NCBI GenBank assembly: GCA_963691655.1
Contig: OY829328.1
Location: forward strand, 10,010,204 to 10,074,203
DNA length: 64,000 bases
Direction: 5' to 3'
Source of the DNA: Toxonevra muliebris
Taxonomy: Eukaryota; Arthropoda; Insecta; Diptera; Pallopteridae
Made by a program: the position numbers and the translations under genes
The notes under the pieces: model-generated
What the model saw: the letters and a program-made list of their open reading frames with translations, nothing else
Databases searched by the model: none
What the model was told of the DNA's origin: nothing
Part shown: piece after piece, positions 11,767 through 23,778 of the stretch
How positions within the stretch are numbered: the stretch's first letter is position 1
How the letters are laid out: each line of letters opens with the position of its first letter

Positions 11767-13269
11767 AATAAGGGCAAAATTTGATTTTCATATTTTAACA
11801 CTTTATATTTTAAATAACTTTTAAATAACCAAATATATATTACTTATAATTATAACTAAGTATTTAAGATTAAAGTTTAATTTATTTCGGCGGAATTTCT
11901 TGCGGCATCATCTATAAGATCCTCATCGCTGCTTCAAATTGGTTGAAGTTGAAATTTTCCCTTTTAACACTATCTGCAAATACAAAAGATATACACACAT
12001 TATATGGTATTTTTTCATTTGTTATATTTTTTCAATTTAATTTATTTATACGTTCATACCTTTTAATTATTTTCAACAATTGCCGATGACCGTTTCGCTT
12101 TAAAACAACACGCGACTGACTCCTACGTTTATTTTTGAATTTCGTTTGTATTTTTTTTTTTAGTGTGACCAAAATATAATAAAAAGTTTATCGGCTTGAA
12201 AACGATGAGTTTACTGAATATTTCGGTTTGAAAACGAAAAAAAAGTATAGTCTGGCCACCCAATGAAATTACGACGATCTTGTCGTTATTTGATTCGGAA
12301 ACGATTGCTTTTCGGCGGCAAGTGGTCGTTAACAAAACAAAAACAACAAGTGCTGACCTTTTACTCCTCAGGCGAGCTGCTGACAATCGGGCCCGTTGGG
12401 CAGTTATGCACTTATGGCAATTACTCATTTACGAGCACACACACTGTCACATTTATGCACACATACCAATACATCTACATAAAAGTACCTACTAATTTTA
12501 AATAATTTTGTGTACATTGCGTGAACTTTACATTTCCTGCGTTCAGCGTATTTGCCATTTTTACATTTGGCTGAACCATAATTTTTTGAATTCCTGTTCG
12601 TATTTGCATTTTTTTTTTAATGTGTTTTATTGAAAAATTGCATTTGCATGTGGCGCGTAATTTGCATGAATTAAAATTGTATTTACCACTGCATACATAT
12701 TCACATTACAGTGGATCGGTATACAGGTGATTTTTGTAGCCCTTTTAATGACAGGGTTTTTTGAGAAGAGGGGGTAAATGCAAGTTGTTCGACAAAAATT
12801 TTTTCTTTTAAAACGTACTCCTCTGTATTTTTAGTTTTAAAAAAGGTTTGCTTTTATTTCGGAACCCTCTTTGTAATTTTTTTTAGACCAAAATAGAAGC
12901 CACAATTGGCTTTCTTGGTTCAAAAGGCCTTGTTTGACGAAATTTGGAACATCTTTTATACCAAAATAGAGACCAAAAATAAGTAAAAAACATTGTGCCA
13001 AACATCTAGTTAAAAAAAAAACACTTTTATGATCGTGGTTACAAAATCGATCCCCTCTAATATATTTTATTTCTAAATGTACAAAAGAAAAAAATACTTA
13101 AAATGTGCTTAAAAACTATTTTAAATATGCTATATACCCGCAGATTTCTCTCCCACATTTCCCTGAATTCTTTTTGGGGCGTCGGAATTTCCAGCGCCAA
13201 ATATAGTTGGAAGTCTAGCGCAAGGTGTAAACAATCCAATTCCACATACGGTGCTTTAATCTTAAGGCT
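11767..13269. other. Non-coding DNA with one promoter-like motif
   Basis: Mostly AT-rich sequence. The part at 12090-12440 is of higher complexity (TCTGGCCACCC, GGGCCCGTTGGGC) and holds the Motif 1 match at 12161. No confident coding sequence was found on either strand; the minus frame at 12129-12428 has no recognisable domain. Confidence 0.45.
12161..12171 (-). promoter_or_regulatory. Core promoter Motif 1 match (minus strand)
   Basis: TAGTGTGACCA on the plus strand is TGGTCACACTA on the minus strand, a full match to the Drosophila Motif 1 core promoter consensus (YGGTCACACTR). That motif is bound by M1BP at many housekeeping promoters. It would drive transcription toward lower coordinates. 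No initiator, partner motif or gene was recognised beside it, so the match may be chance or transposon-derived. Confidence 0.35.
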
Positions 13270-13284
13270 TATTGGTTCTTGCTG

Positions 13285-13510
13285 GCATCAAGTTATCAGT
13301 TCACAAAGACTAGTAATCTGTGTAGGAAAGTGTTTTTGGTCAGCCAGATTTTGCACCTATGTAGCACAGTTGATTTTACTTTGAGGTAAAGGATTTTCAA
13401 TTGTAGGTATTAGGAGAAATGTAGATACAGCTTGGATTTTATACAACTTGGCAAATGTAGCCTTTGTCTTGTTGATTCTAGTTTGCCGATGAGGGTCATG
13501 CGAAACTCTT
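13285..13510 (-). pseudogene. Decayed non-LTR reverse transcriptase, C-terminal segment
   Basis: On the minus strand one frame reads RINKTKATFAKLYKIQAV, continuing with FLLIPTIEN..QSKINCAT to a stop. An adjacent frame continues LLHRCKIWLTKNTFLHRL, then VFVN. Together these match the RIxKARxAFxxLxxIW ... KxxIFNxNVKSxLLYGCETW ... LQxFxNxCL module found near the C-terminus of many RTE/CR1-like LINE ORF2 proteins. The frame change and stops show it is dead. The extent beyond 13285-13510 is unclear: the minus frame at 13057-13245 may be further downstream sequence but is not recognisable. Confidence 0.55.
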
Positions 13511-13520
13511 ATTCATCTGT

Positions 13521-14532
13521 TCGACGATTATTTTTTGTAAGCACGAACCCTGCTTGTTTTGTGCATATTGAAATTTATGTTGCCTTTGGTAAGAAGGATT
13601 CCTAGATGTCGTTTGTAAAAGGAGTAAGTCTTCTTCTTAAGCATTTTAATTAGTAATTATGTCAAGAAATCAGTCCTTCAGTGCGTTTCTTTTCCATTTC
13701 AGCGAGATATACATACAAAGCTTGTAAGTTTTTTAGAAATTCAGCAAAAATTGTATGAAAAGTATAAATTATGTTCAAAACTTCTAAACTTTGGACGCTT
13801 TGCTGAACCAATAAACATTATTCGATTTAAAAAATTAGTTTTGCGTTATATTTGTATTGAAGTTATTGTATAAATTTTAATAACAGAGCTGTGGAGTTTG
13901 AACTAATTTCGGAACTTTCAAGACCTTTTTGGAACCTGAACACATTATCTGATTTCAAAAATTTGTTTCGACTTCTGTTCATCTGGAGGTGTGAAAACTT
14001 AACTACGCTATTACTGTTTAATTTGAAGCCATTTTTGGCTATTTTCCGTGTCCCAAAAATGTCACTTTATCAATCTGTTGAGTTTTTAAATTTTGCCAGT
14101 GTTCAGAGCATATAAACTAACTCCAAATGAGAAATTAAAAAAAAAAATTGCATTGTATCCTGCCTGAATGCCTTCGATATAAAAAAAGTAAACTTTGAAT
14201 GAATATTTTATGTAAAGTACTTATATAAATTGAATTGCTAATGCAATTGAACAAAATATAACTTTAAGAAGAATGCACACACATATATTTAAATATTATA
14301 CGCAATCGAATAAAATGAAAATTAAAACTTTTTAAAATGTTACTCCTCAAAAAAAAAAGGCTCAGTAAAACTTTATCAAAAGAGTAGAAAAAAAAATGTA
14401 GAAAAACTTCAAATAGTTGTGCACTTTGTGTAGATTTTATCAGCTCAGCAGAATTCACACACAAACATGCATGCAAAACTTGCATACGTGTGCAAAAGCA
14501 ATACACATCATATGCAGATACAAATAGAAACG
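13521..14532. other. AT-rich non-coding DNA, no gene seen
   Basis: No recognisable coding sequence. A short stretch near 14071-14110 (TTTTGCCAGTGTTC context) resembles 58885-58920, which suggests an old dispersed repeat of low similarity. Confidence 0.45.
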
Positions 14533-14540
14533 CACACTAG
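14533..14540. repeat. hAT target-site duplication, left (CACACTAG)
   Basis: CACACTAG just before the left terminus matches CACACTAT at 15497-15504 just after the right terminus in seven of eight positions, which is the 8-bp duplication expected of hAT elements. Confidence 0.7.
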
Positions 14541-15496
14541 CAAGGCCATATTTAGGGGGGAGGTTTTCGGGGGTTCTTACCTCCCCCCCCACGAAATGTG
14601 AAAACTTTTTCCTAATTTTTGATATTGATTGCCAGTGGATGGAAAAAAAGTCAAAATAAAATTTATTAAACGATTTTTAAATATTTTTTAATAGGTTTCT
14701 TTCTAAAAAGTCAAATAACAGAAAAAATTTTAAAAATAAATTTGAATTGAAATCGTGCAAAGTTGTGCTACATGGCCAAAAACGGTATTTTCAGGGGTTA
14801 TAACCCCATTTTTCTAAAACATTTTTGACCTCAGATTCCTGTTCAGCATGAAAAATTTATTCGCAAACACTAGGAACAGTATTGTTCACCAAACCCATGC
14901 AGGACAGTGTTATTGAATAAGCTTCAAAGTTCTTAATATTAAAATATAGTTAATCCTTTAACCCATTATTGCTCAGAGCACCCGACTCAGAAGATTTCAA
15001 TGCTGTGACCGTACGAATTTAGGAAATTTATACCAACCTCATCCGGGCTCGTCATTACTGATAATGGCCCAAATTCACACTGATAATCATTTGAAAAAAA
15101 TTAGTCTCTGACTATTTTTGGCATTTTTTTGAGGTTGGGTTCATTATCAGTAATGGCAAGTCAATGAGTTATCGAAATTATGTCTTTCACGATAAAAAAT
15201 ATATTGGAATCCACATTGAATAATATTTATTTGAAAAAATTTAAATTGATTATTCTGTGAATTTTTTCTGTATTTTCGGCCATTTTTTAGGTTAAGACTA
15301 AGAAAACTCGGAAACAAATATTTTTCCTAAAGGTTTAAGACATTTATCCACTTTTCTCCCTAGTCTGATAGGGTCCATCAATGTATCCTCGTATTTAATT
15401 ATTGTATTTAAACATCAGTTTCATAAAAATTTTATATGAATATTTTCGTCGAATGAAAACTCCCCTGCCCCGAAAAAAATCCTGGCTACGGCCCTG
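14541..15496. mobile_element. Non-autonomous hAT-type element, 956 bp
   Basis: The left end starts CAAGGCCATATTTAGGGG. The right end, read on the minus strand, starts CAGGGCCGTAGCCAGGAT, followed by a T-run and GGGG. These are imperfect inverted termini of the CAGGGxCGTAGCCAGG type common among animal hAT MITEs. They are flanked by an 8-bp duplication (7/8 identical). The interior carries a further imperfect inverted pair around ATTACTGATAATGGC (about 15053) and CATTATCAGTAATGGC (about 15140). I saw no transposase-like frame, so movement would have depended on a related autonomous element. Confidence 0.75.
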
Positions 15497-15504
15497 CACA
15501 CTAT

Positions 15505-17872
15505 ATGCATACAAACACTACTTCCACTCTTAGAATATGCACGGGATTGTAAAAGTTTTAAGTTTAAAGAGTTTTGTTGCATACTATTTCTTTTGTCTAT
15601 ATGCACACACGAATATGGCTAACCTGCACATACATAAAATGATACATACACATCTAAAGAGCACACATTTCTATATACTTTTGCTTGTGTATAAATGTAT
15701 AGAGTATTCTCTTTACTGTTTAGTGCAAAAATGAAAGGACATGTTTGTTTAAAGTTGTTGTTATCAAAGGATAGTTACTCAATTCCAACCGCTGAAGAGT
15801 TGACTATGTTACACTTATGTTTTTATATAAATTTTCTTTCGTTTTTGTATTCAAAATTTCTAATGCAGTATACACAAAAATATACAATATTATTTTCACA
15901 GAACAGGAAACTGTCACAAAATGTACCATTTCCTGTTCAAGAGCAAAAGAAAAAATAATAAGGAAATGGCAAAGTAACAACACAAGTTTTTGTAATTTCA
16001 ATTGAATAATTTGTTTAAATGCATTATGAAAATTGTACTCTTTTGTATGTGTGAGTAAAAGTTTTACAAAACATTTTCCTTTTATAACATCAAAATGAAA
16101 ACAAATTTCCAAACTATCTAACTTATTTAAAGTATTTGGTTATTGCTAAAATTTTGTTCATTCAATTAAATTTTCAATTTCTTTGTCTTATGTATTTTCG
16201 GTTTTTTTTTTCTAAGATAATTTCGTATTTCCATTATTGCCATTTGCAGCTAACGTACAAGTAAAAGAAAGCAAAAAAAGAACGATAAAAATTTGAGCTA
16301 CAAAAAAAATTATGTATTTTTTTCATTTTTGTTTCCTTTGTTATTTGTTGTCAGCGTTTCCTGTTTCCGGACTAACTACAGCTATGCACGCTGAACTGTG
16401 TTTATCATCAACTTTTTTACTACCATCACATACAACCATTTATACCTATATATAAACATAACAAACTCCCCTTACTATTATTAGCACCACCGCTACCAGG
16501 CACTCCTACACCACCCTGAATTCTATCCTCATCACTTCTCCCATCATCATCACCAGCACCACCCAAAAGTCATGTCAAAAATTTTCCTGTTCTGTGATTT
16601 ATTTTCTAAACAATTAAAAAAAATTGTAACTTTTGGTTGGATTGTTTTGGCAGGAAACGCGAGAAACAAAAGCAAAAAAGCAGCAATAAATATAAGAAAC
16701 AACAGAAAAAAAAAAACTACAACAAAAACAGCAACAAACACAGAAATTTTTTTGTCATGTAAACTTCAAAAGGAACAACAACAACAAATGGAGTAATGAT
16801 ATATTCTTATTCTTAGAATTTTGTTTTTACTTTATATCATTTGATATTTAAATTCCATTATTATACAGAGTTTATATAACTAACGCGAGCTAAGCAGAAG
16901 CCTTTAGAATCATAGGGATAACTCGCTTGGAACGGTGAAATATCATAAGTCTGCCCTGCATAGATCTATGGATATCTATGCAGGACACAAAAGTTAGTTT
17001 GATAAATCCAGATTGAAAAGGATTTAGTTTTTGATTCAATCAGTTCCCCTGTTAATCATTGTTTTTCTATCTTAATCAATTTATACTGACTTGATTAATA
17101 ACGAACTAAAGCCCTTAAAACACATACTGCCTTTAAGTGTGCCAGATTCTATTCTCGCTTAAAGTCACATATTCTCATATATAAATATTTGATGATAAAA
17201 GACTCCCTTAAACTATTTTTGCTCAACGACATATTCATATTTTTTCTATAGTAAATCTCTTAGGCAAATAAGAAGTAAAGGCCAAGATCTTATCTGCTAT
17301 TCATATGTAACTAGATGTGTTTTTACGAGCTTATAGAAATTTTTGATTTGTGTTGTTAAACATTTGTTTTTAATATGTTACATACAATACTTTTCTGTAT
17401 ATTTACATTCTCGTACCCAGATAGATATTCACAAATATTAATAAATGTCAATAACCAGAGGGGAATAAGTATGGTTTGGATTTTTAGCAAATTTCACACT
17501 AAAAGTTAAAAAAATTATATGCTCGCCTGGGGGAAAACTGCAAAAAAAAAAACAACAATTGAAGTTAACAGCAGTAAGTCATGAGCCAAAAAAGAAAAAA
17601 AAAAAATGGGGCACACAAAAAAACTGTCACGCCAAAAAAACTAACCAAAAATTTATGATTTTTATGTATACCCTACAATTGACGGTTATGGCTTACATGC
17701 AATTTAACCAAGAATTTGAATTTATTTAAAACTAAAAACGTACAATTTCTGACGTGAAAAGAAAACACAATTAAGCGGATTAGACCGGAATTACTGTAAA
17801 TACATAAGTAAAAAATATCGAATATTGGTTAAAGAAAAAAAAATTATAAATTGAAGGGCTGAGGCTTTTATC
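15505..17872. other. AT-rich non-coding DNA with one short palindrome
   Basis: No gene was recognised. At 16955-16984 there is a perfect 11-bp inverted repeat, CCTGCATAGAT and ATCTATGCAGG, with an 8-nt loop. A CAC/CAT-rich stretch at 16420-16560 is low complexity. Poly-A and AAAC-rich stretches dominate 17540-17640. Confidence 0.5.
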
Positions 17873-18205
17873 ATTTTTCAAAATCACACATACTCTCTCA
17901 TGTACTAGACACTCAATAACGAACTGTCATGTAGACTAGTTACAATGAGAATGCACCAACAAATATGTATAGAGAACAGTTGTGGTAGTTTCTTTCAACA
18001 TAGCTATGCAGTGAAGATATTTAAAACTAAAACCTTCTAATTCTGGTTTCAAATATTAATAACTTATATAAGACGTTGAAAGACCTATAAGAACTATCAC
18101 TAAGATCACTGACGAGGAATCGTGGCGGATTCCGAAACGGCCGTCTGATTTGCCTCTTTCTTAATATACTGTTGTTGCTTTGACTACAAGTGTTCATTAA
18201 GCCTA
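17873..18205 (+). repeat. Dispersed repeat family R, copy 1
   Basis: About 330 bp here match 63265-63605 in inverted orientation. Shared landmarks are CATGTACTAGAC, ATAACGAACTGT, GTAGTTTCTTTCAA, CAGTGAAGATATTT, AACTATCACTAAGATCACTG, and GGCGGATTCCGAAACGGC then CGTCTGATTTGCC. The minus frame at 18027-18272 lies within it but is not conserved between copies, so this is a non-coding repeat, probably part of a mobile element. Confidence 0.85.
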
Positions 18206-19315
18206 TGAAGGATGTATTCTGGTGTTCCGGTCTAATTTTTAAGGGGTTTTTCGGAAATTTGTATTGTAACAAAATAAAATATAATCATTCCAATTTTCTT
18301 ATATGTTATTATTGACATTTAAAAAAAAAAATTTTTGGACTTCTTTTACGTTTTTTTTTAGTGTTTTTTACGTTCAAAGTGGACACCTAAGAAAAAAGGT
18401 GTGTGGCTGGCCCGGGTGATTATGGCACTTAAAGTCATCTGAGACAAGAAATTTAAATAAAATATTGTTCTGTAGACTTGCCAAAATGGCAGGTAGTAGA
18501 TTTAAACATTTTTATTAAAAAATAACAAAACGGCAGGTTCTAAAAAAAAAATCAAAAATCTCACATTTTTTTGTTGAAAATCGGGATAAAAAATAGAAAA
18601 TAATGATTCTAAATAAACAATTCTACTACCTGCGAGAACTATTAGCGTGTAGAGTAACCCATTAAAATTTCAGCTTAATCGGTTTCATGGAATTTCATCA
18701 AACGCCTGGGCCGATCCAAAAAACGCTATTTCGAGAAAAACGCTTTTAAAGTTTTAACAACACATACAGTTTAACCAACAGGCGCTCAGGACTATGTGCT
18801 AAAGTTTCTTTAATATTTTGAGTGTTGGTCTGAAATTTGTTTTTTAATTCTTAATAATATATTGTACTTTCAAAATACATAATAAAAAGAACTTGATTTT
18901 TTGAAACTCGAACACCAGACTACATCCTTAAATATCACTTAACATCAGAACTGTAAAAGAATGCAATCATTTTGAGCTGCTGTCATTGAAGTCATTGCAA
19001 ATGAATTCATTTTTCTGACTGAAGTCTTCCATTCTATTTGAGACTTCATTTATAAAGTCATAAATGAAGTCACGAAGTCTCTTCTAGACGCCAATGACTA
19101 TTTTATTCATTTGTAAAGCCTTTAGAAAATTTACCTGGCTGATTTTTTGAGCTTCACTACATTTAAAAAGAAGAATTCAAGATCTTTGAAATATGAAGAG
19201 TTCAAAGACACACAGTGCATTATAGGGCCAAAACCGTTTTTAGCTGGCTAAAATTCTAAAATTTGGCTCATTCGCTCATGGAGTCATTAGCAATCATTGT
19301 GTGAAAAATTAAAAC
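18206..19315. other. Non-coding DNA, no gene seen
   Basis: Moderately complex but without coding potential. A GAAGTCATT-rich stretch at 18980-19090 contains several imperfect copies of TGAAGTCAT/ATGACTTCA. The part near 18700-18760 (CGAGAAAAACGCTTTTAAAG) has the look of a dispersed repeat, but no second copy was seen in this window. Confidence 0.45.
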
Positions 19316-19660
19316 GATCGGATTATTACCACGCCTACTTTCCATACAAGTGAAACCGCGAAAAAGTTATAACTTGGTATATATTATAGATATGATCATG
19401 AAATTTTGTATACTTATAAACATTGTTATTGCCATATATAATTGCAAAAATTGGATAGATTAGATTATTACCACGTCCACCTCTCATATATGCGAAAATT
19501 TTAAAACCCTATAACTTGGAACCGATTGTAGATATAGTGATGAAATTACATATTCTGGTAAATAATAGCATATCAATATATCAAGGTAAAAATTACCACG
19601 ATTGGAATGTTGTCAGGCCTACCTCTCATACAGACTTTAAACATTCATACTTTAAAATAC
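19316..19660. repeat. Degenerate ~142-bp tandem repeat, 2-3 copies
   Basis: GATTATTACCACG(C/T)C(T/C)AC at about 19321 and 19463 is followed in both units by AAGTTATAACTTGG or CCTATAACTTGGAA and then GATATxxTxATGAAATT. A third, more diverged unit begins near 19590 and shares CCTACCTCTCATAC. Copies differ by many substitutions and small indels. Such decayed arrays with ACCACGCCCAC cores are non-coding. Confidence 0.65.
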
Positions 19661-22366
19661 ATAATAAAAAAATAAAAATAAAATATCAGAATTTTGTAAT
19701 TATATTTATATGAAAGATATGCATGACAGTGTTCCGATAGCTCTAATTTTAAGCATGACTTATGTTCAAGACAATATATAGTAGCAGATGTAATTTAATA
19801 ATTATATCTGTAATTGGTTCGAAATTATTGCATTTTCAAAATGTTACATACATTTATATTGGAGGTTGGCGTTGCAATTGTCCGATTAGAAAGTTTTTCA
19901 TACAGAGTCAATAAGGCTTTAGACTAACTCCGTATACCAATTTTTGTCTGATTACCATCTAAAATGGGTTAAATATAACACCTAAAATAACTACCTGTGA
20001 TTTAATAAATGCTATGTGATGTCATATTTTCATTTGTTATTAAAGCTGAGGCAAAAAGTTGCAAAGCACTCATACCTTATTTTAAAGCAGATGCTTCACA
20101 TAATATGATGGTTTTTGTTTTCGCTCGGAGCAAATCGGAGTTTTTTTTTCTCATCCATTAAAAAAAATAATAATAATATGCTAAAAAAAAGTTATTATTT
20201 TTTCATCGCATTTTTAGGTATAAGAAAATGGTAAGTTGATTTTTTATCACATCCATTAATAGTGTAAGGTTTTCTCTTTAATATGAGACCAAAAATAAAG
20301 GTCTAAATTTAGTATTGTAAAACACATTTCGAACAATATTAAAACTATCGGCAGGATATTGCAACTTTCGGCGGTCGCATAGCCAGATCCTTCATTTAAT
20401 TAGAATATCCTGTGTGTGGATCATGGCTAAGGATCTATGGAGAGTAAACCCATTTCCTTTTGGATTCCAACCGAGATTGTCGATTTTTCGAATTTTGGAC
20501 AGCTAGATTTTTCATAGGCCCCATAGTGTAGTGTGGTTGGGTTTCTTCTTGTAAGCTGAAAAAGATAACCAGGAATAGTCTGGGAGTCTAAAATTTTGAC
20601 ATAAACTCCATTGCGATCACGATAATGAAAATTTCTGAAAATGGGCGATATCTGATTTGCTGAAATTTCTACTATGAAGAAATGCATAAGTTACCATACC
20701 AAAAATAAGTAGTTCAATATAACATTAGTTGTTCGGCTTTAAGTAGCACATCTTCTAAATGTCTATGACTGAACTATTAGCTTGTTTTCAAAAGTTTTTC
20801 TTTTTTTTAAGTAGTTCAGCAGGTCGTAACTGCTGCTGTTTTCTTCTTTTTTTTTTTTGCTTCTGTTTTGGTTGTTGTCAGTGTTGCATGTTGTCGTTTT
20901 TAATGGTTCCAGTTACGAGTAGTCGACAAAAAGGAAAAATATTTATTAGATACAGACAACTCTTGCGATTAAAAAACACAAAAAAATATCTGAAAAAAAT
21001 AGTAAAACGAAATTCATGCAGCTGAAAACTAATGGCAACAACAAAAAAACTATAACAACAATAAATAATATGTAGGTGGGGAGGGATGAAAAATTATAGT
21101 TACACAAAACACTGCAGACTTTGCAATTCCCACATACAAAACTTAATTGAAAAAGAAAAAAAAACAGTTAAAAAAAGAAGGAATTGTCATTACTTGCATT
21201 TATTTGTTGTTCATATATTTTCTTGTCGTCATCGTTGTTGTATTTTTGGATTTACCTGTATGGCATATATGAACATAGTGATATGTAGCAAACTATGAAA
21301 ATTTGTCGCTAGCAATACACACGTTCACACTAGCACACAATAAAAAAGTTTTAACTGACAAAAAAAAAAAAAATAATGAATTTATAAAATTTATTAAAAA
21401 AGAAATAATAACAACATAACTAACGAAATGACATGAAGAAGACGTAGAAGAATGCATCACTTCGTATTGCAGAGTTGGTAAATCTCGTCAAGCAAACAAG
21501 CATTGAAATATTTCTCAAAAATGAAATGTCATAAAAGATTTATTTATTTATTTTTCTACTTTTTTTTCTTGTGAAATAAAATTTATATAAACAAGATTGC
21601 ACAATATTACAAACATTTGTGGTATAAACATGTAGAGCTCTTTAGACTCAAGGTAGCGTACAGATTCCCTGCAGACTGCAATGGCTTCTAGTAGCATATG
21701 CATGTATACATACAAATAAAAAACGAAATTGCTCTCATATATAGCAAGCAAGAATTTTTCATAGTTTATTATTTGCTTTCATAAAGGCGAATGAAAATTC
21801 CGCGCTCATATTTTTATTTATTTTTTAGTTTTTTTTTTTTCGTGAACAATTTTTCACAAGTAATAATTTTCTTTCAACTACTCGTATGAAGAAGAAAAGG
21901 AAAAACTACTGGAATCTATCAAAAATAAACATAAAAGCAAATATTATGAACATGAAGAATAAAAATATAGCGGAATAGTAATCACAAAATAAAAAAAAAA
22001 CCTAAAACAACAACAATGACATACTTGGTTATGGTAGTGAATAAGTAAACCTGACGTTACTACGTTTCAAACGATATAAGTATAATTGTAATGTTTTCAC
22101 TAGGGTGTCTCACGAAAAATCAATTTAAAAAAACTTTTAAAATTTATTTTTTCTATGAGAAAATTGTGTTATAAGTTAATCAGGTAAAAGCATATATGTA
22201 GAACTTCTATATTGACAGTACACACATGATACATTCACCAACATTAGAGTACAGATATATTTTTATTTGAGTAAGAAAACCAATCAACGAATGTACCCGA
22301 AATGACATTTTGAAAGTATAAAACTCAGGAGCGGTGTCAAAGTCAAAATTCATTTTGAATTATTTA
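19661..22366. other. AT-rich non-coding DNA, no gene seen
   Basis: Poly-T and poly-A tracts and AT-rich sequence. The frames at 20427-20687 (minus) and 20759-21025 (plus) give translations without recognisable domains and with low-complexity Phe/Cys/Lys content. No repeat boundary was identified. Confidence 0.5.
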
Positions 22367-22370
22367 TTAA

Positions 22371-23774
22371 CCCATTAAGGATGGGACGGCCACAATTACA
22401 AAGGTCATTTAAGTGGCTCCGTTAAGTATGAAAACGAACTTAAAAAAATTTGAGCCATATCATTTAATATGCAAAATTTTATGAACCTTCGAAATCCACA
22501 GTCAAAATAAAAAAAAAATTAAGATTCCAAAAGTTATGCTCACTTATGATTTTTCGATTAAAAATTTGTTTTCTTAAATTATTTTCGAAATGAAATCATC
22601 AAGAAATACCTCTATTCGATAAAATTCCGGCGTCCATGCATCCTCAACTTCAAAATGTATCACTTGGTGTTTCAAAATTTAGCGTGTAAATATGCAAAAT
22701 GGCGGCTTGAACGCAAAAAGTCGTTTCGAAACTTTAAGGAATTTTTTACATAAGACTGGTAAAATTTAGAAACAAATTTTATAGAACAAAAACTTCTTAA
22801 AATTCATCAAAAAATACGTTTTATTTTTTTTTAGAATTTTCGAACGACTTTTTTAATTTTTAAAAATTAAGAAATTTTAAAAAACATCAAAACATTTTCA
22901 AAAAATTCTAAAAAAATTATAGAATATTTGATGATTCATTTTAAGAAGTTTTTGTTCTATAAATGTTTTTAAATTAATTTTTGTTTCTTTAAATATTTAA
23001 TTTTTTATATATAATAATATTTATTTGGTAGAAAGTTTATTGTATTATAATTGAATATTTTGTATGTAATTTTTGTAGAAAGAATATATTATGATGTAAA
23101 AGAAGAGAAGGGACACCGTAGGCGTATTAGAGTGGAACTCAGGAGAATTAGAATAGATAGAATATAAAGTATTTAATATTAAACGAAATAGAAGGGACAC
23201 CGTAGGTGTAGAAAAAGAATGTTATTTCGGTTAAATATATAATTCTTTATTTCGAGAGAAGTAAGATGCTTACCCTAGGGCGATTGGATCCAGAAGAGAT
23301 CTTGTCATATAACTTAAAACTACAAGTCACCTTCAACAGTTCAGTTTTACAGCAGGAATTCAGCAACTGAACGAAGGAACAGAGAAGATGTTTTTGTATG
23401 TACTACAAAATTAGGGTGTTGTGAAAAATGGATAAAGATGTGTCCACTTAAACAATAATCAATAATTATGGGCTTTAGAAAAAAAAATATATAGAACAAA
23501 AACTTCTTAAAATGAATCATAAAATATGCTGTAATTTTTTTTAGAATTTTTTGAAAAAGTTTTAATATTTTTTAAAATTTCATAATTTTTAAATACTAAA
23601 AAAGTCGTTCGAACTTTTTGAATTTTTTGTTTTTTTTATTTTGACTGCAGATTTCGAAAGTTCATAAAATTTTCCATAAAAAATGATATGGCTCAATTTT
23701 TTTTAAGTTCGTTTTCATAGTTAAAGGAGCCATTTAAATGAGCTTTGAAATTGTGGCCGTCCCGCCTTTATGGG
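22371..23774. mobile_element. TTAA-flanked piggyBac-like non-autonomous element with long inverted arms, 1404 bp
   Basis: The element starts CCCATTAAGGATGGGACGG and ends CCGTCCCGCCTTTATGGG. It is flanked on both sides by TTAA (22367-22370 and 23775-23778). TTAA target duplication with CCC...GGG ends is the piggyBac hallmark. The inverted arms are about 145 bp (22371-22517 and 23630-23774) and closely matched, including GGCCACAATT, TATGAAAACGAACTTAA and GAGCCATATCATTT. The interior holds ATAGAACAAAAACTTCTTAA at 22781, inverted at about 22941, and direct again at 23491. It also holds a direct repeat GAAGGGACACCGTAGG at 23107 and 23191, which may belong to a later insertion. No transposase was seen. 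Confidence 0.85.
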
Positions 23775-23778
23775 TTAA

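Noticed and set aside
12129..12428. 99-codon minus-strand frame around the Motif 1 match
   Set aside because: It spans the promoter motif itself and poly-A sequence and has no recognisable domain.
16955..16984. 11-bp stem hairpin as a microRNA precursor
   Set aside because: Far too short for a precursor hairpin; a chance or repeat-derived palindrome.
18027..18272. 81-codon minus-strand frame with Arg/Ser/Asn content
   Set aside because: It lies in dispersed repeat R, and the second copy at 63.3 kb does not keep the frame open.
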